A stretch of DNA of 64,000 bases from Spartinivicinus marinus (GCF_026309355.1 NZ_JAPJZK010000001.1:4484501-4548500); one strand, 5' to 3'; counted from the first letter of the stretch, positions 36,195 to 46,221 are shown. A program made the numbers and translations. The notes: generated by a model from the sequence alone, not told the origin.

Positions 36195-36962
36195 CTACTC
36201 ATCCTTTGGTTGTGTTTTTTCTGGCAACAGCTCTTTTGATTGTGGCTTCTCGATACTGCTTAAAATCCCTCTAAGAATACTAAGCTCTTGCCTTTCAGGC
36301 CTTGCCCGGTTAAATAGGCGGCGTAATTTCAGCATGGTTTGCCCTGGGTGTTGCTTAAGAATAAAGCCTGTATCGGCTAATACCTGTTCCAGGTGCTGGT
36401 AAAAATACTCCATTTGCTGATTACTGGGGTGAGCCGGTGCGTTGGTCGTTGATTGATCATCAGGGTATTGTTGGGCAGCAAGATAAGCCTGGTAAATTTC
36501 ATAGCTGATGGTTTGAACAGCGGTTGCCAGGTTGAGTACGGGGTATTCTGGGTTAGCAGGAATATATGCATGATAATTACACTGCTGTAATTCTTCGTTG
36601 TGTAACCCCATAGTTTCACGGCCAAATACTAATGCAACGGGTTGGTGGGGAGCTTCAGTGATTACTTTTTCACCACACTCTCGGGCGCTGAGCATAGGCC
36701 AACTGTGGGTGCGTTGGCGTGCACTGGTGCCAATCACTAATGAGCAGTCTTGAATCGCTTCTGCCAGGGTTTCAGTAATGACTACATTGGCTAACACATC
36801 TTTGGCACCAGCAGCCATTGCAGTGGCCTCTGTGGCAGGAAACTGTTGGGGATCTACCAGATAGAGTTGTGATAACCCCATATTTTTCATTGCCCGAGCG
36901 GCGGAACCAATATTGCCGGGATGAAATGTGTTAATTAAAACAATGCGAATATTTTCTAACAT
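36195..36962 (-). CDS. trmJ: tRNA (cytidine/uridine-32-2'-O)-methyltransferase TrmJ
   Basis: A 255-residue SPOUT-class methyltransferase. The landmark motifs are [20 protein letters not shown] (residues 11-30), then [14 protein letters not shown] and [14 protein letters not shown], which form the knotted SAM-binding site. It methylates the ribose at position 32 of several tRNAs. The C-terminal helices (residues about 175-245) are typical. In many gammaproteobacteria this gene lies beside iscR; here it is instead next to sanA and a hydrolase. Confidence 0.94.
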   Translation of the reverse strand: MLENIRIVLINTFHPGNIGSAARAMKNMGLSQLYLVDPQQFPATEATAMAAGAKDVLANVVITETLAEAIQDCSLVIGTSARQRTHSWPMLSARECGEKVITEAPHQPVALVFGRETMGLHNEELQQCNYHAYIPANPEYPVLNLATAVQTISYEIYQAYLAAQQYPDDQSTTNAPAHPSNQQMEYFYQHLEQVLADTGFILKQHPGQTMLKLRRLFNRARPERQELSILRGILSSIEKPQSKELLPEKTQPKDE

Positions 36963-37107
36963 GTTAACTACATATACCTGAAATTTTGGCCTATTATACC
37001 AAGTTTCAATGTGGGTTGCTGATCATATATTTTTACCAAGATGCTCTTCAGAGAGGGGTAAAAGGAGGCAGAAATAGCTTCCATCATTAGGATAAGGGTG
37101 CGTAGAA

Positions 37108-37755
37108 GTGAAAATATTCAAGCGGTTGTTCTGGTTAGGTATACTGATGACGTGCATGTTGTTAAGTATTGATCGATACATTAGCTGGCAGGCAAAAGGG
37201 CGTTTATTCATCCAGCCAGAGCACTTGCCCAGTAACTCGGTGGCTCTGATATTAGGCACCGCTAAATATTTTCATGGGCAGCCCAATTTATTTTATATCG
37301 CCAGAATTGAAGCGGCAGTAGAGTTATATCAAGCAGGTAAGGTGAAAGGCTTTCTGGTCAGTGGTGATAATTCTCGACAGGATTATAACGAACCAGAAAT
37401 GATTAAAGCAGATTTAGTCGCCAGAGGCGTTCCTGCTGAATTGATAGGGCTGGATTTTGCCGGATTCCGTACCTTAGACTCAGTAGTGCGAGCCAAGCAG
37501 GTGTTTGGCCTGAATAAACTAGTGATTGTCTCTCAACCCTTTCATGTTGAAAGGGCTTTATTTATTGCAGACCACTATCAACTGGATGCAGTAGGGTATG
37601 CGGCGGCGGATGTCACTGTCTGGCGTTGGCACATTAAAGTGCGCAGCCGAGAAGTCTTGGCCAGATTATCCGCCTGGTTAGATGTAAAAATAATCAATCG
37701 CTCACCAAAATACTTAGGTAATAAAGAGCCCCTGGAGTTTTTGGCAGGGCTGTAA
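37108..37755 (+). CDS. sanA: SanA-like DUF218 membrane protein
   Basis: A 215-residue protein starting at a GTG with AAGGG 10-12 bases upstream. One N-terminal helix (FKRLFWLGILMTCMLLSI) is followed by a DUF218 domain with ALILGTAKY, VKGFLVSGDN, DFAGFRTLDSVVRA and VIVSQPFHVERA. This is the SanA pattern; SanA affects envelope barrier and vancomycin exclusion in E. coli. Its enzymatic activity is unclear. It is divergent from trmJ. Confidence 0.88.
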   Translation: MKIFKRLFWLGILMTCMLLSIDRYISWQAKGRLFIQPEHLPSNSVALILGTAKYFHGQPNLFYIARIEAAVELYQAGKVKGFLVSGDNSRQDYNEPEMIKADLVARGVPAELIGLDFAGFRTLDSVVRAKQVFGLNKLVIVSQPFHVERALFIADHYQLDAVGYAAADVTVWRWHIKVRSREVLARLSAWLDVKIINRSPKYLGNKEPLEFLAGL

Positions 37756-37770
37756 TGCTAAATAAAAATG

Positions 37771-39651
37771 TTATGAGTAAAGAGATAACGTACGTTTCGC
37801 ATTAAATAATATAATCTTCCAACGGTTTTTAGCCTCTGGTATTTGAATAGCAGGGGTATTTAAATTATTAAAGTTAGCACTATAGGGTACTTCATTCTCA
37901 GCAATAAAGTTCAGGCGTTCCTGGCTTGCATCATATTGTGACACCATAAAGTCAATAATTTCATTGGTTAGTGGTACCCGGTAAAAACGAATCAGGTTTT
38001 GTGCTAGTCGCTCTGCGGCTGCTGATAAATTATTTTGTACATCTTCTGCCAAGGCTTTTGCTTCTGTAACACGCTCTTGTACACTGGCATCAGGTTCCAA
38101 TGCATCAATTAACATAGCATGGGAACTGTAGATGGCTCGCTGGATTTTGGGCGAATGAAGCTTGGTATATTTATCCAACATAATTGTCAGCTCTACTGCC
38201 AGCTCTTTCACTTTTAGTAAAGGTAATTGTTTGGCAGTAGCACCCTGTTTAGGCGACTGATTTAAAGCGCGCTTGGTTTCTTTTAGTAATAAATTAAGGG
38301 TTTTAGCTAACGCAGCCTTTTCATCTAAATCCAGTTTGATGGATTGCTCAGTAAATACAATATTGCGCTTTAAGCCACCCACATTAGTCAACATTTGTTG
38401 TTTTTTCTGAGCAATATGCTGCCAACGCTGCAATGCGCGGCGAAAATGCACTAAGTCTCTTCCGAGTTTTAAATAAGCTTTACGAGCTTGCTCATATAGC
38501 TCTAAGGCTGACTCTAGCTGCTGGGTTCGCTCTTGTAAGTTTAATGTGTACTTAATATGGCGATCAGTCAGTTGCCGGTTGTTATTGACGTCTTTTGCAA
38601 GCTGCTCAATACCATTAATCGCTGACGTCAGTAGTGCCTGGGCGGTTAACCCTTCGTCTGCATGAATATCTTCGTTGACATTACATAAGCTTAGATAACT
38701 GGTTAATGCCTTTAGGCGGCTGAGTACTTTAGCCCGACTAATTCGGTAATCATTGCGCTCTTCTTCTAAGCGGGTAATGGCTTTTGCAATATCTTGGGTA
38801 CCTTGATACTCAATTTTTAGATAGCTGATTTCTCGATCACAAAGTAGTTCAAGTGCTAAGATAAATAACTCTTCGGTATCAGCCAGGGTCATCAACTCAT
38901 AGTTATCCTGCTCAATGGCAGATAATATCCTTTCAATAAATAAGGGAGAGCGTTGTCGACCATGCTCAGGGCTGGGTGCGATACCTTTCAGGCGCTCAAA
39001 TAGCTGATCGGCAAGTTGTGGATAATTGGCCCGTAACTTTTCGTTTACTTCATTTGCTTGGACTGTTACTTGTTGGATTAAGTCTTCCATGCGTGAAAAC
39101 AAACCCGCTTGTCGTAACACTTCAATTCGCTTTGCCTGCAAAGCCAGCTGATGGTCTTCAGTTAACTCATAAACAGCTACTTCAATACCTTCTGCACCCA
39201 AGCTTGCCTGTTGGAGTAAATAGCTTGCTGCTTGATATTTTCTAGCCTCTTCAGTCAGGCTGGCTAATGATAGATCTCTAACTTGCCATACCAGTAGAGG
39301 TAGCGCTGCAATGGCTTGTTTAATCGCTTTTTGTTGCTGCTTTATTTTACTGCCAGTAGTTAGGTGGTATAGGTATTTAGATAGAATACCCAGCACACCA
39401 GCAACGACTGAGTAACCAATAAAGTAGATACCTTTATCCGCTGGCATCCAAGTACCATAGCCAGCATAGTAACCAGCCAGAGCAGCCAAATAGGTGACAG
39501 GGCCTGCTGTCCAGGCGAAACTGACCATAGTGATGCTCCAGGGTTCGTCCTGGGTTTTGATATGTAGCCGTTCTAACCAGTGGCGAGGCCGATTGGTTAG
39601 CTGAACAGGGGGGCTATTACCGTCTTTCTTGGGATTTTTACGCTGCCACAT
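37771..39651 (-). CDS. Large coiled-coil inner-membrane protein of unknown function
   Basis: A 626-residue protein. Two hydrophobic helices are near the N-terminus (residues 45-67, FAWTAGPVTYLAALAGYYAG, and 75-96, IYFIGYSVVAGVLGILSKYL). The remaining 520 residues are almost all helix, with many Gln, Lys, Glu and Leu heptads, so a long coiled-coil or helical-bundle cytoplasmic domain is likely. I do not recognise a named family. It is convergent with sanA, only 15 bp apart. It could be a scaffold or envelope-stress protein, but nothing seen proves that. Confidence 0.72.
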   Translation of the reverse strand: MWQRKNPKKDGNSPPVQLTNRPRHWLERLHIKTQDEPWSITMVSFAWTAGPVTYLAALAGYYAGYGTWMPADKGIYFIGYSVVAGVLGILSKYLYHLTTGSKIKQQQKAIKQAIAALPLLVWQVRDLSLASLTEEARKYQAASYLLQQASLGAEGIEVAVYELTEDHQLALQAKRIEVLRQAGLFSRMEDLIQQVTVQANEVNEKLRANYPQLADQLFERLKGIAPSPEHGRQRSPLFIERILSAIEQDNYELMTLADTEELFILALELLCDREISYLKIEYQGTQDIAKAITRLEEERNDYRISRAKVLSRLKALTSYLSLCNVNEDIHADEGLTAQALLTSAINGIEQLAKDVNNNRQLTDRHIKYTLNLQERTQQLESALELYEQARKAYLKLGRDLVHFRRALQRWQHIAQKKQQMLTNVGGLKRNIVFTEQSIKLDLDEKAALAKTLNLLLKETKRALNQSPKQGATAKQLPLLKVKELAVELTIMLDKYTKLHSPKIQRAIYSSHAMLIDALEPDASVQERVTEAKALAEDVQNNLSAAAERLAQNLIRFYRVPLTNEIIDFMVSQYDASQERLNFIAENEVPYSANFNNLNTPAIQIPEAKNRWKIILFNAKRTLSLYS

Positions 39652-39982
39652 GGTCGGTTATAACTACTATGTACTATTTTAATTATTGCTTAGAGGCCTG
39701 CTGCTGTAAGTATTTTTCATCTGTCAGCTTCATTCCTAAATGGGGTGGTCAGATGAGCTTTCACTTGCAGCAAGCCGGTGGCAAATGGGTACTTGCGTAT
39801 TGCTGTACGGGTAGGTTTGCTTGGCCGCTAGTCTATGAAATTATTTGTATTTAAAAAGTAGTAGAGTTACCTATTTTCAGTCGTATTTCCGCAGCCAGGA
39901 ACGTGATGACTTTCTCTATTTGAAGCGCGTTGTAAAGTAAAAGGATTTTGGAAAGCATGTCTCTTGGTTTGTAATAGGCTTT
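39652..39982. other. 331-bp spacer without a convincing gene
   Basis: A 61-codon open frame on the plus strand (39669-39854) has no recognisable family or ribosome-binding site and is probably chance. I see no repeat or clear promoter. Confidence 0.4.
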
Positions 39983-40471
39983 TTAATGGTTAAGTTGAAT
40001 CTGTCCAGTTTCGACAACTGTAGTAGAGCTAAATAAATTGCTACCTTGCATTTTTGCTTTTAACTCATAATTCAGTTGTTTTTTGGGGTGCTGTAAAACA
40101 TCACTAATAAACCGAATGCTATTGATCAAGTTGGTTGAGGTTTCGACAGTAAAGTCTGTGCTGCTATAGCCTGGCACACTAGGAATTTGATTGGTAACAC
40201 CTGAAATGACTTCATAACCTTCAAGACTAATACTGTAAAACATGCCGCTGAGTTGTAAAGAGGTGCTGTTAGGGTTAATCAGTCGTAAACCTACTGAAAA
40301 CTTTTGAGTAAACCCATCAGGTTCTAGCACTTGGATAGAGGTAATGTGTATTTTAGGCTTTTCATAGTTGGGTGCTAGTGTTGCACAGCCTGTTAGCCAT
40401 AACATAAGAACAGAGATACTTAGATAGCGAAAAATAGCAAGGTGGTGCAAACAAGTCGCTCGACTCATCAT
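39983..40471 (-). CDS. LEA14/WHy-domain lipoprotein
   Basis: A lipoprotein of about 162 residues. The start at 40471 has AGAGG six bases upstream and gives MMSRATCLHHLAIF, followed by a hydrophobic core and lipobox LTGC. The mature part is a LEA type-2 (WHy) beta domain with ITSIQVLEPDGFTQKFSVGL and LINPNSTSLQLSGM. The frame is open further to 40492. These proteins are stress-linked in plants and are found in bacterial envelopes; their role is unknown. It follows the DUF2959 lipoprotein gene by 70 bp in the same direction. Confidence 0.82.
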   Translation of the reverse strand: MMSRATCLHHLAIFRYLSISVLMLWLTGCATLAPNYEKPKIHITSIQVLEPDGFTQKFSVGLRLINPNSTSLQLSGMFYSISLEGYEVISGVTNQIPSVPGYSSTDFTVETSTNLINSIRFISDVLQHPKKQLNYELKAKMQGSNLFSSTTVVETGQIQLNH

Positions 40472-40541
40472 GAAAAGCCTCTGGATTATCAATAGGATGA
40501 CTTTCTGGACACTTTTTAAAAAGTGGGTTTTAAGAGGTGTC

Positions 40542-41204
40542 CTACTGACTTCGCCGCATTTGTTGGATAAACACCTGTGATTCTCTAATAGCCTGCTGCA
40601 TTGACTTTAATAAACGATCTACGTCTTTTTGTACGGTTTTTAATTCACCTCGTAGTGCTGCAATTGCCCGAGCATTTAAATTATGTTTTAAGTACAAAAC
40701 CTGGTCATGTAAGGTGGTTAGGACGGGGGCAATGGTTTTTTCAGCTCGCCACATGGAGGCAATTAGCTTTTTATACTGTCGTTTGGTTTCTTGTAGCTTA
40801 CGGGTACTGTCTCTTTTTAGCGTGGCATTGGAATAGAGTGCCAGCTCTTCTTCCCACTCATCAAATAGTGCTTCTGCCACATCTTCTACTTTCTCAATAT
40901 GGCTGCGTAAGTTCTCTGCTGTGGTTTTACTGTCTTCATATTCAGTATTGAGTTTGTCGTAAGTCTCCTGAAGGTTACCACCATCAAACTGAACCACAGC
41001 CTTAAACTGCTCCAAAGCATCCTTAAACTGTTGTTGAGTTTCTTGTTGGGCTTTTTGGGTGTCTTCTACACGGTTAATTAAAATATCGCGTTTGTGATAG
41101 CCAAGTTTTTCCATGGAAGCATAGTAGGCCGTTTGGCAACCAGATAGTAGCCCAAGCGTTAATAGCAGCAGGAAGAGCGAACGGACGTGAATAAATAATG
41201 TCAT
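40542..41204 (-). CDS. DUF2959 lipoprotein
   Basis: A protein of about 220 residues. The start complementary to 41202-41204 has GAGG upstream and yields MTLFIHVRSLFLLLLTLGLL, followed by lipobox LSGC. The mature protein is nearly all coiled coil (residues 45-215) and matches DUF2959, with the typical ASMEKLGYHKRDILINRVED block. DUF2959 proteins are predicted periplasmic lipoproteins of unknown role. Only 70 bp separate it from the WHy lipoprotein downstream, so the two are probably one transcript. Confidence 0.85.
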   Translation of the reverse strand: MTLFIHVRSLFLLLLTLGLLSGCQTAYYASMEKLGYHKRDILINRVEDTQKAQQETQQQFKDALEQFKAVVQFDGGNLQETYDKLNTEYEDSKTTAENLRSHIEKVEDVAEALFDEWEEELALYSNATLKRDSTRKLQETKRQYKKLIASMWRAEKTIAPVLTTLHDQVLYLKHNLNARAIAALRGELKTVQKDVDRLLKSMQQAIRESQVFIQQMRRSQ

Positions 41205-41324
41205 TCTAGCCTCATAGCAAACAGGAAACACAAGTCTGCATTATGGCTGAAGTTATTGTGCAAAGCCAACGAGATCAGTGTTCGACCCTGTTGGCTGCTA
41301 GGCTTGCTAAGTTTTACACCACAG

Positions 41325-42560
41325 TTATCGAATATTTTGTAAGGACTCTAGAGGAGCGCCGACTAACTTTTCAGTAATTTTTTGTGCTTCTTGTAAAGTG
41401 ATTGCAATGTTAGGGTTAGCTAACGCTCTGATCACATTATCTAAGCTGGCTTTATTATGAGTACGCTGGCGAATCTCTTGATCAACTTTATATAAAATAC
41501 CAACAGCCTTGGCTGTGATTGGACCGTAAGAGCGAGCTACTTTTAGTTTGGATATTTTTTTCCCTCTACTGACTTGCTCTTTAATGGATTTTTCAAAACG
41601 CTCTTGAGTAATAGTGCCTGACCGACGCATGATTTCTAGCGAGTAGTATTCTGCAAGCCCTTCAACTAACCAGTCATGACCAGGCTCTGCTCGGGCAGAC
41701 ATGGCAACATGAATCAGCTCATGAATCGGGGGGCTGGTGCCATCTTCTGTGATTAGAGGCCTGTCTGCATGAAGAAACAAAGAGCTGGGACCAGATAGCG
41801 CTCCTCGCCACATAGGGTCATTAGCACTGACAATATTGATACGCTTAGGGAAATCAGGAAAAATATCGAGAAAGACGGGCAGGTTCCAGTTAAGCATAGC
41901 GAGAATATCGAGTCGCCGGGCTGACTGTTTTTTAGGAGCCCCTACGGCTACTTTAATACCTTTAATCGTTTCCCGCTTAACCCCAATATCGCCTGCTACA
42001 ATCCATCCTTTGGGTCGGTCAAATGCACTTTTAGGGTGGTCTACCTTATAAGCTCCACTGGTATAGCGAATATAGGGCGTGGCTATTGACCAGCTTTTTG
42101 GCATTTTAAAGAGCAGCTTTGCCTTAGATTGAGTGCCATCCTGCATGTCGACACGGAGTTGTGGAATAATATCGAACCCTCTGAACAGTGCCCAGCTGTC
42201 AGTAATGATTGAGTCATAACGGCCTGACTTGCGTTGATGGTTCATTTTTACGGTATAGGTTAAGGAGCCAGGCTTACCATTGGGCTGCCAAAGCACGAAG
42301 TCTTCCTTAACTTTTACTTGTCCGGAACCTTTAAAGTTAAGGTAACGTTGTGAGTCGACTTTCAAGCGAATTGAACGAATGAACTGGGCATTTTTACGCA
42401 GGTTAATAGCGACCTGTGCAGTTTTGGTCGCTGGCTGGAGATTAACCTCATAGTCAACATAATAATAGTTATTATTTTTTGAGGCTGCTGTGACTAAACT
42501 CCAAGAGAAAAAGAGCATTCCCAAGATGATTCGATGAACAATTAAGGAGGTCAGTTTCAT
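41325..42560 (-). CDS. Secreted M61-like metallopeptidase
   Basis: A 411-residue exported protein with signal peptide residues 1-26 (ending LVTAA). The N-terminal beta-sandwich (about 30-200) resembles that of M61 glycyl-aminopeptidases. The zinc motif is HELIH at 280-284, with a downstream glutamate in WLVEGLAEYYS (Glu300) as third ligand. It is predicted to be a periplasmic peptidase. It is the last gene of a four-gene minus-strand operon, 29 bp after the RimK-like ligase. It may trim the product or target of the ligase, which is inference. The family match is by architecture, so moderate. Confidence 0.78.
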   Translation of the reverse strand: MKLTSLIVHRIILGMLFFSWSLVTAASKNNNYYYVDYEVNLQPATKTAQVAINLRKNAQFIRSIRLKVDSQRYLNFKGSGQVKVKEDFVLWQPNGKPGSLTYTVKMNHQRKSGRYDSIITDSWALFRGFDIIPQLRVDMQDGTQSKAKLLFKMPKSWSIATPYIRYTSGAYKVDHPKSAFDRPKGWIVAGDIGVKRETIKGIKVAVGAPKKQSARRLDILAMLNWNLPVFLDIFPDFPKRINIVSANDPMWRGALSGPSSLFLHADRPLITEDGTSPPIHELIHVAMSARAEPGHDWLVEGLAEYYSLEIMRRSGTITQERFEKSIKEQVSRGKKISKLKVARSYGPITAKAVGILYKVDQEIRQRTHNKASLDNVIRALANPNIAITLQEAQKITEKLVGAPLESLQNIR

Positions 42561-42589
42561 AATATGGTTAGTGTTTTTTAGAGAAAAGT

Positions 42590-43537
42590 TTAAAGAATGC
42601 CAAATTGTTGTTGAGAATACTGAACTCGTTGATCGACAGAAAAACCATGCTTTTTCATGGTTTCGATGTGCTTAAGCCTGGGTTCCAAACCAGTATTATT
42701 TGCTACTTGTATAGCAAGTCCTGGTCTTGCATTGAGCTCTAGTAACAACGGCCCCAGCTGTTGGTCTAGAACAATATCAGCACCAAGGTAGCCAAGTCGT
42801 GTCATATCATAGCAGGAAGAGGCTAAATGAAGAATTTTATCCCAGTGTGGAACTTGTAATGCTTCAAAATGGCTGCCTGTATCAGGGTGTTCGTCAACAG
42901 GGCGGTTACTTTGTACGGCACATAATGCTTTACCATTGGCCAGGTTAAGTCCAACCCCAACAGCACCTTGGTGTAAGTTGGCTTTACCGTCCGATTCGTG
43001 AGTTGATAAGCGGAGCATAGCCATTACTGGGAAGCCCTTAAAGACAATAACCCGGATGTCGGGTACACCTTCATAGCTGTACCGATCGAACACCGGATCA
43101 AATTGGACCAGCGCCTCAATCATTGCTACATCCGTTTTGCCACCCAAGCTGTGTAAGCCACTTAGAATATTTGATACATGTCGTTTAATATCAGAAAGAG
43201 TCAGTGTTTCACCACTGGGCTTAAAGAAGCCTTCCGCTGTTCTTTCGGTGATGACTAAAATTCCTTTACCGCCACTACCTTGCGATGGCTTGATGACAAA
43301 ACCATCATATTTATTGACGACATCTCCCAGTTGTTTTATTTCATGCTGGTATTCAATAGTGTGCAACAGCTTTGGCGTGGATACCTTAGCCGTTTCAGCA
43401 ACCAGCTTAGTTTTTAGTTTATTATCAACTAGAGGATAAAGGCTGCGTTGATTGTATTTGGCAATATACGACACGTTACGCTTATTCATGCCGAGAATGC
43501 CTTTTTGCCTTAATTTGCTAGGTCTAGCAAAAAACAT
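42590..43537 (-). CDS. RimK-like ATP-grasp ligase (alpha-L-glutamate ligase-related)
   Basis: A 315-residue ATP-grasp protein. The glycine-rich loop is KPSQGSGGKGILVITE near residue 103. The C-terminal catalytic block is LLELNARPGLAIQVANNTGL near residue 270. It fits the TIGR02291-type family, related to RimK, which adds glutamate to ribosomal protein S6. Here it is encoded with a retropepsin-like protease and a membrane inactive-transglutaminase protein, a conserved gene neighbourhood described for amidoligase systems. The amino acid and acceptor are unknown. The gaps to both neighbours are short (5 and 29 bp). Confidence 0.88.
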   Translation of the reverse strand: MFFARPSKLRQKGILGMNKRNVSYIAKYNQRSLYPLVDNKLKTKLVAETAKVSTPKLLHTIEYQHEIKQLGDVVNKYDGFVIKPSQGSGGKGILVITERTAEGFFKPSGETLTLSDIKRHVSNILSGLHSLGGKTDVAMIEALVQFDPVFDRYSYEGVPDIRVIVFKGFPVMAMLRLSTHESDGKANLHQGAVGVGLNLANGKALCAVQSNRPVDEHPDTGSHFEALQVPHWDKILHLASSCYDMTRLGYLGADIVLDQQLGPLLLELNARPGLAIQVANNTGLEPRLKHIETMKKHGFSVDQRVQYSQQQFGIL

Positions 43538-43542
43538 CGTGA

Positions 43543-45066
43543 TTAATCCTCGGCTAATGGTTGAAACCGGCGTAACTCTGTTAATCGATAGCCAGTATAT
43601 TGGCCTAACAGGATGATACAGCCTAGTAGCGCTAGCAATAGTTCAGGAAAGTTAAAGGTTAAGTGTTCAACATACTGATTGGTCATCAATAGGTAGGCAA
43701 GCGTTGCTACCAGTAAACTACCTCCCCCTTGAGTAAATACTTCTTTGGGGCCTTCTTCCTCCCATAAAATAGACATTCTTTCTATTGTCCAAGCTAGAAT
43801 GATCATTGGGAAGAAGGTGACGGACATAGCCTCGCTGATACCCAATTTGTGACTAAGAATGCTCATGCCCGCCATAATACTAATTACAACGATAACTACA
43901 GCGGATATTCGTGCCACCAGTAACAAGTTGAGTCGACTTAAATAGGATCGAATAAATAACCCAATCGTGACAATCACCAGGAAAATAATCAGGCCAGTAA
44001 ACAGGGTGGTTTCAATGAACGCAATGGCGATCAGAATCGGCATGAAGGTACCCGATGTTTTTACCCCCACTAAGATGCGCATTAATACCACAACGATAGC
44101 ACCGATAGGGACGAGCAAAATCGATTTAAAAACGTTTTGCTGCTCAATTGGCAGGCTGTAAATCGAAAAGTCAACCAGAGCTGCCTGGTTTTCAGCACCA
44201 TGCAAAATAGCAAAAGACTTGGCTGGCTGAGAGTTTTTAATAATTGAAAATGATACTTTAGAGTTATCACCACCTTCCACATCTAGCAGTGAGCTGCCTC
44301 CTCGTTGCCAAAGAATAAAATTATCTGGCAGCCCTTTTTGGCCCGTTTTAGGGTTTAAGAAGACCCAGTGATCAGTATCAAAAATTTCAATTAACGTTGT
44401 AAGCTTTTGGTTGCGACGGCCATCTTCTAGCCGCAGACCTTTAGCAACCCTCGCAGGTACATTGGCTAACGCTAATGCATTTAAGGCCAGCCGAGTTTTA
44501 CTTAACCCTTGATTGCCTAATAAAAGCTGAACATCTTCAATGGGTTCTTTATCATTGATCAGGCGTATTAGTTCTGTGGCAAATGTTGTGTTGTCAGCAG
44601 AACGGTTATACACATAAGTGACTAACTGACTGATAGTGGTTTTCAAACTGGGCGACAGGTCGGGTGCTTTGGTCTCAGTTGGTGGAATAGCATCTTCAAC
44701 TGGATATGTATCAGACTGTTTGAAAACCTGCACCTTGTAGAACAAAACCTGCTTGCCTTTGGCTTTTCGTTTGGCCCACTGCGCTCGACGCTCTTGCTGG
44801 TTGCTGTCCCAGCCAAAACCATAACCAGAGGCAGTAAAGTCTTCATCTAAAATACCCATTTCTGGTGGGTTATGAGGTAAAGCAAACGAGACCGTGACAG
44901 GTTTATCGGTGGCTTTAAATTCAATTTTTGCTTCCACAGTCCAGATAGTTTTGCGCTCACCAGGCAATAGCGGGAACTCAAGCTCTGAGTTCTTATAAAT
45001 GGTAAGGCCTATGCCAATAAAAATGAAAATGAAAGATAGTAAATAAACTTGTGCTCTTGATGACAT
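43543..45066 (-). CDS. Inactive-transglutaminase/7TM membrane protein
   Basis: A 507-residue protein with an N-terminal anchor (residues 8-24), a periplasmic inactive-transglutaminase domain (about 35-290) and seven membrane helices (about 300-500; for example IVLMRILVGVKTSGTFMPIL is part of that block). This is the Transglut_i_TM plus 7TM_transglut architecture, usually next to RimK-like ligases. The periplasmic domain probably binds a peptide or a polymer. The start overlaps the upstream stop by one base (TAATG), and the gap to the ligase is 5 bp, so the genes are coupled. The function is unproven. Confidence 0.88.
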   Translation of the reverse strand: MSSRAQVYLLSFIFIFIGIGLTIYKNSELEFPLLPGERKTIWTVEAKIEFKATDKPVTVSFALPHNPPEMGILDEDFTASGYGFGWDSNQQERRAQWAKRKAKGKQVLFYKVQVFKQSDTYPVEDAIPPTETKAPDLSPSLKTTISQLVTYVYNRSADNTTFATELIRLINDKEPIEDVQLLLGNQGLSKTRLALNALALANVPARVAKGLRLEDGRRNQKLTTLIEIFDTDHWVFLNPKTGQKGLPDNFILWQRGGSSLLDVEGGDNSKVSFSIIKNSQPAKSFAILHGAENQAALVDFSIYSLPIEQQNVFKSILLVPIGAIVVVLMRILVGVKTSGTFMPILIAIAFIETTLFTGLIIFLVIVTIGLFIRSYLSRLNLLLVARISAVVIVVISIMAGMSILSHKLGISEAMSVTFFPMIILAWTIERMSILWEEEGPKEVFTQGGGSLLVATLAYLLMTNQYVEHLTFNFPELLLALLGCIILLGQYTGYRLTELRRFQPLAED

Positions 45067-45797
45067 TATTGCTGCTCATCTACGGCCAAATTAGGCGTTT
45101 GCTCAGGGGTAGGGTTTTTTTGGGTAAATTGTTTGCTGACATCAACAACGGCCATATCCTTTAGAAAGTTACGACCAATTAAAACTGAAATGTCATAGTT
45201 GCTGCGGTCTGTCAGGCTGAATGAAATCCGTTGCTCAATTGAGCCCAGACGAACATTCATTTTTACGATATAAGCCTTTTGGCCATCGGAGTCTGGCTGT
45301 TTAGATTTCACTTTTTTGACAACTTGGCGACTGATTTCAGTAACCTCACCCGACCCTGGATCTTTCACCTTGAATTTAACCCATTTTTTACCATCCCGTT
45401 CAAAGGGAGTGATATCAATAGCATGTAAGACAGACGTCGACAGCCCCGTATCAATCCGTGCATCATAAGTGATACCTGGTGGGGTTAGGGTTATTTTTTC
45501 TAACTCACCAACAACCAGCTTTTGATCAGCGGGTTCTTTTTCCTCTCCATTGGCCTCTGCCTTTTCTGCTGGCTTAGCCTGTGGGCAGTAAACGATAGTC
45601 TGCACTTTGGTTTTAACTTGCTTACCTGTAGGCTTTACTTGTTTAGTCGCTTGTTCAGATGTAGTCGCAGGAGCAGTACAGTTTTCAATGGTGGTGACTA
45701 CGGGCTGAATGGCCTGTTCTGGCCCCTCCTGGCCAAAGCTGACTGAATTGATGCTCCAAATAACTGATATCAATACCAGACACTGCAAATATTTCAT
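45066..45797 (-). CDS. Retropepsin-like aspartic protease, RimK-associated (Zn_protease family)
   Basis: A 243-residue exported protein. A signal peptide (MKYLQCLVLISVIWSINSVS) is followed by a low-complexity segment to about residue 90, and then a retropepsin-like domain. The active-site motif is DARIDTGLSTSVLHA, and the later LIGRNFL is typical of the fold. The Pfam family was once named ATP-dependent zinc protease, but the motif is that of aspartic proteases. It is the first gene of the four-gene operon, so it probably acts with the ligase and the 7TM protein in the periplasm. Confidence 0.87.
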   Translation of the reverse strand: MKYLQCLVLISVIWSINSVSFGQEGPEQAIQPVVTTIENCTAPATTSEQATKQVKPTGKQVKTKVQTIVYCPQAKPAEKAEANGEEKEPADQKLVVGELEKITLTPPGITYDARIDTGLSTSVLHAIDITPFERDGKKWVKFKVKDPGSGEVTEISRQVVKKVKSKQPDSDGQKAYIVKMNVRLGSIEQRISFSLTDRSNYDISVLIGRNFLKDMAVVDVSKQFTQKNPTPEQTPNLAVDEQQ

Positions 45798-46157
45798 ATC
45801 ACTCCCTAGCTGTAGAGATGAATGGCCTTATTATAGGTGTTACCTATGGTTGCTAATGCTTATATTCTTCACGAATGACTATAGTCAACCATCGCTGATC
45901 TTAGGGCTTAAGCATACTTTCTATTTCAACAGTAGACTAATAAAGTATTACTCAGACCGTGTGATTGTTTAATCAGTTCAGAGAATTAGCTCTCATTCTT
46001 ATCAACTATTGTATGGCTTCCCTTAATATCAGAGCTATCAGTAATTGTCAGGGGTGAACTTTGACTCATGTTGATTTGAGGTTCAGCCTCAGCCTCTTAG
46101 ACAGTCACTTGCTCCTGTGCTGGATGGCTTGAAATATGTCAGGCGGTCCAGCCAGGG

Positions 46158-46183
46158 CAGCTCCTCTTTATGAGTAGGAGCTG
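46158..46183 (+). terminator. Orphan terminator-like hairpin
   Basis: CAGCTCCT and AGGAGCTG form a perfect 8-bp GC-rich stem with a 10-base loop, followed by TTTAACC. No gene ends just before it on the plus strand, so it may terminate a small RNA or mark a lost gene. Confidence 0.4.
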
Positions 46184-46221
46184 TTTAACCATGTTAGATG
46201 ATAAATGAAGACGGAAGTATT

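Noticed and set aside
39669-39854. 61-codon open frame in a spacer
   Set aside because: No ribosome-binding site, no domain features, and unusual Cys/Tyr-rich composition.
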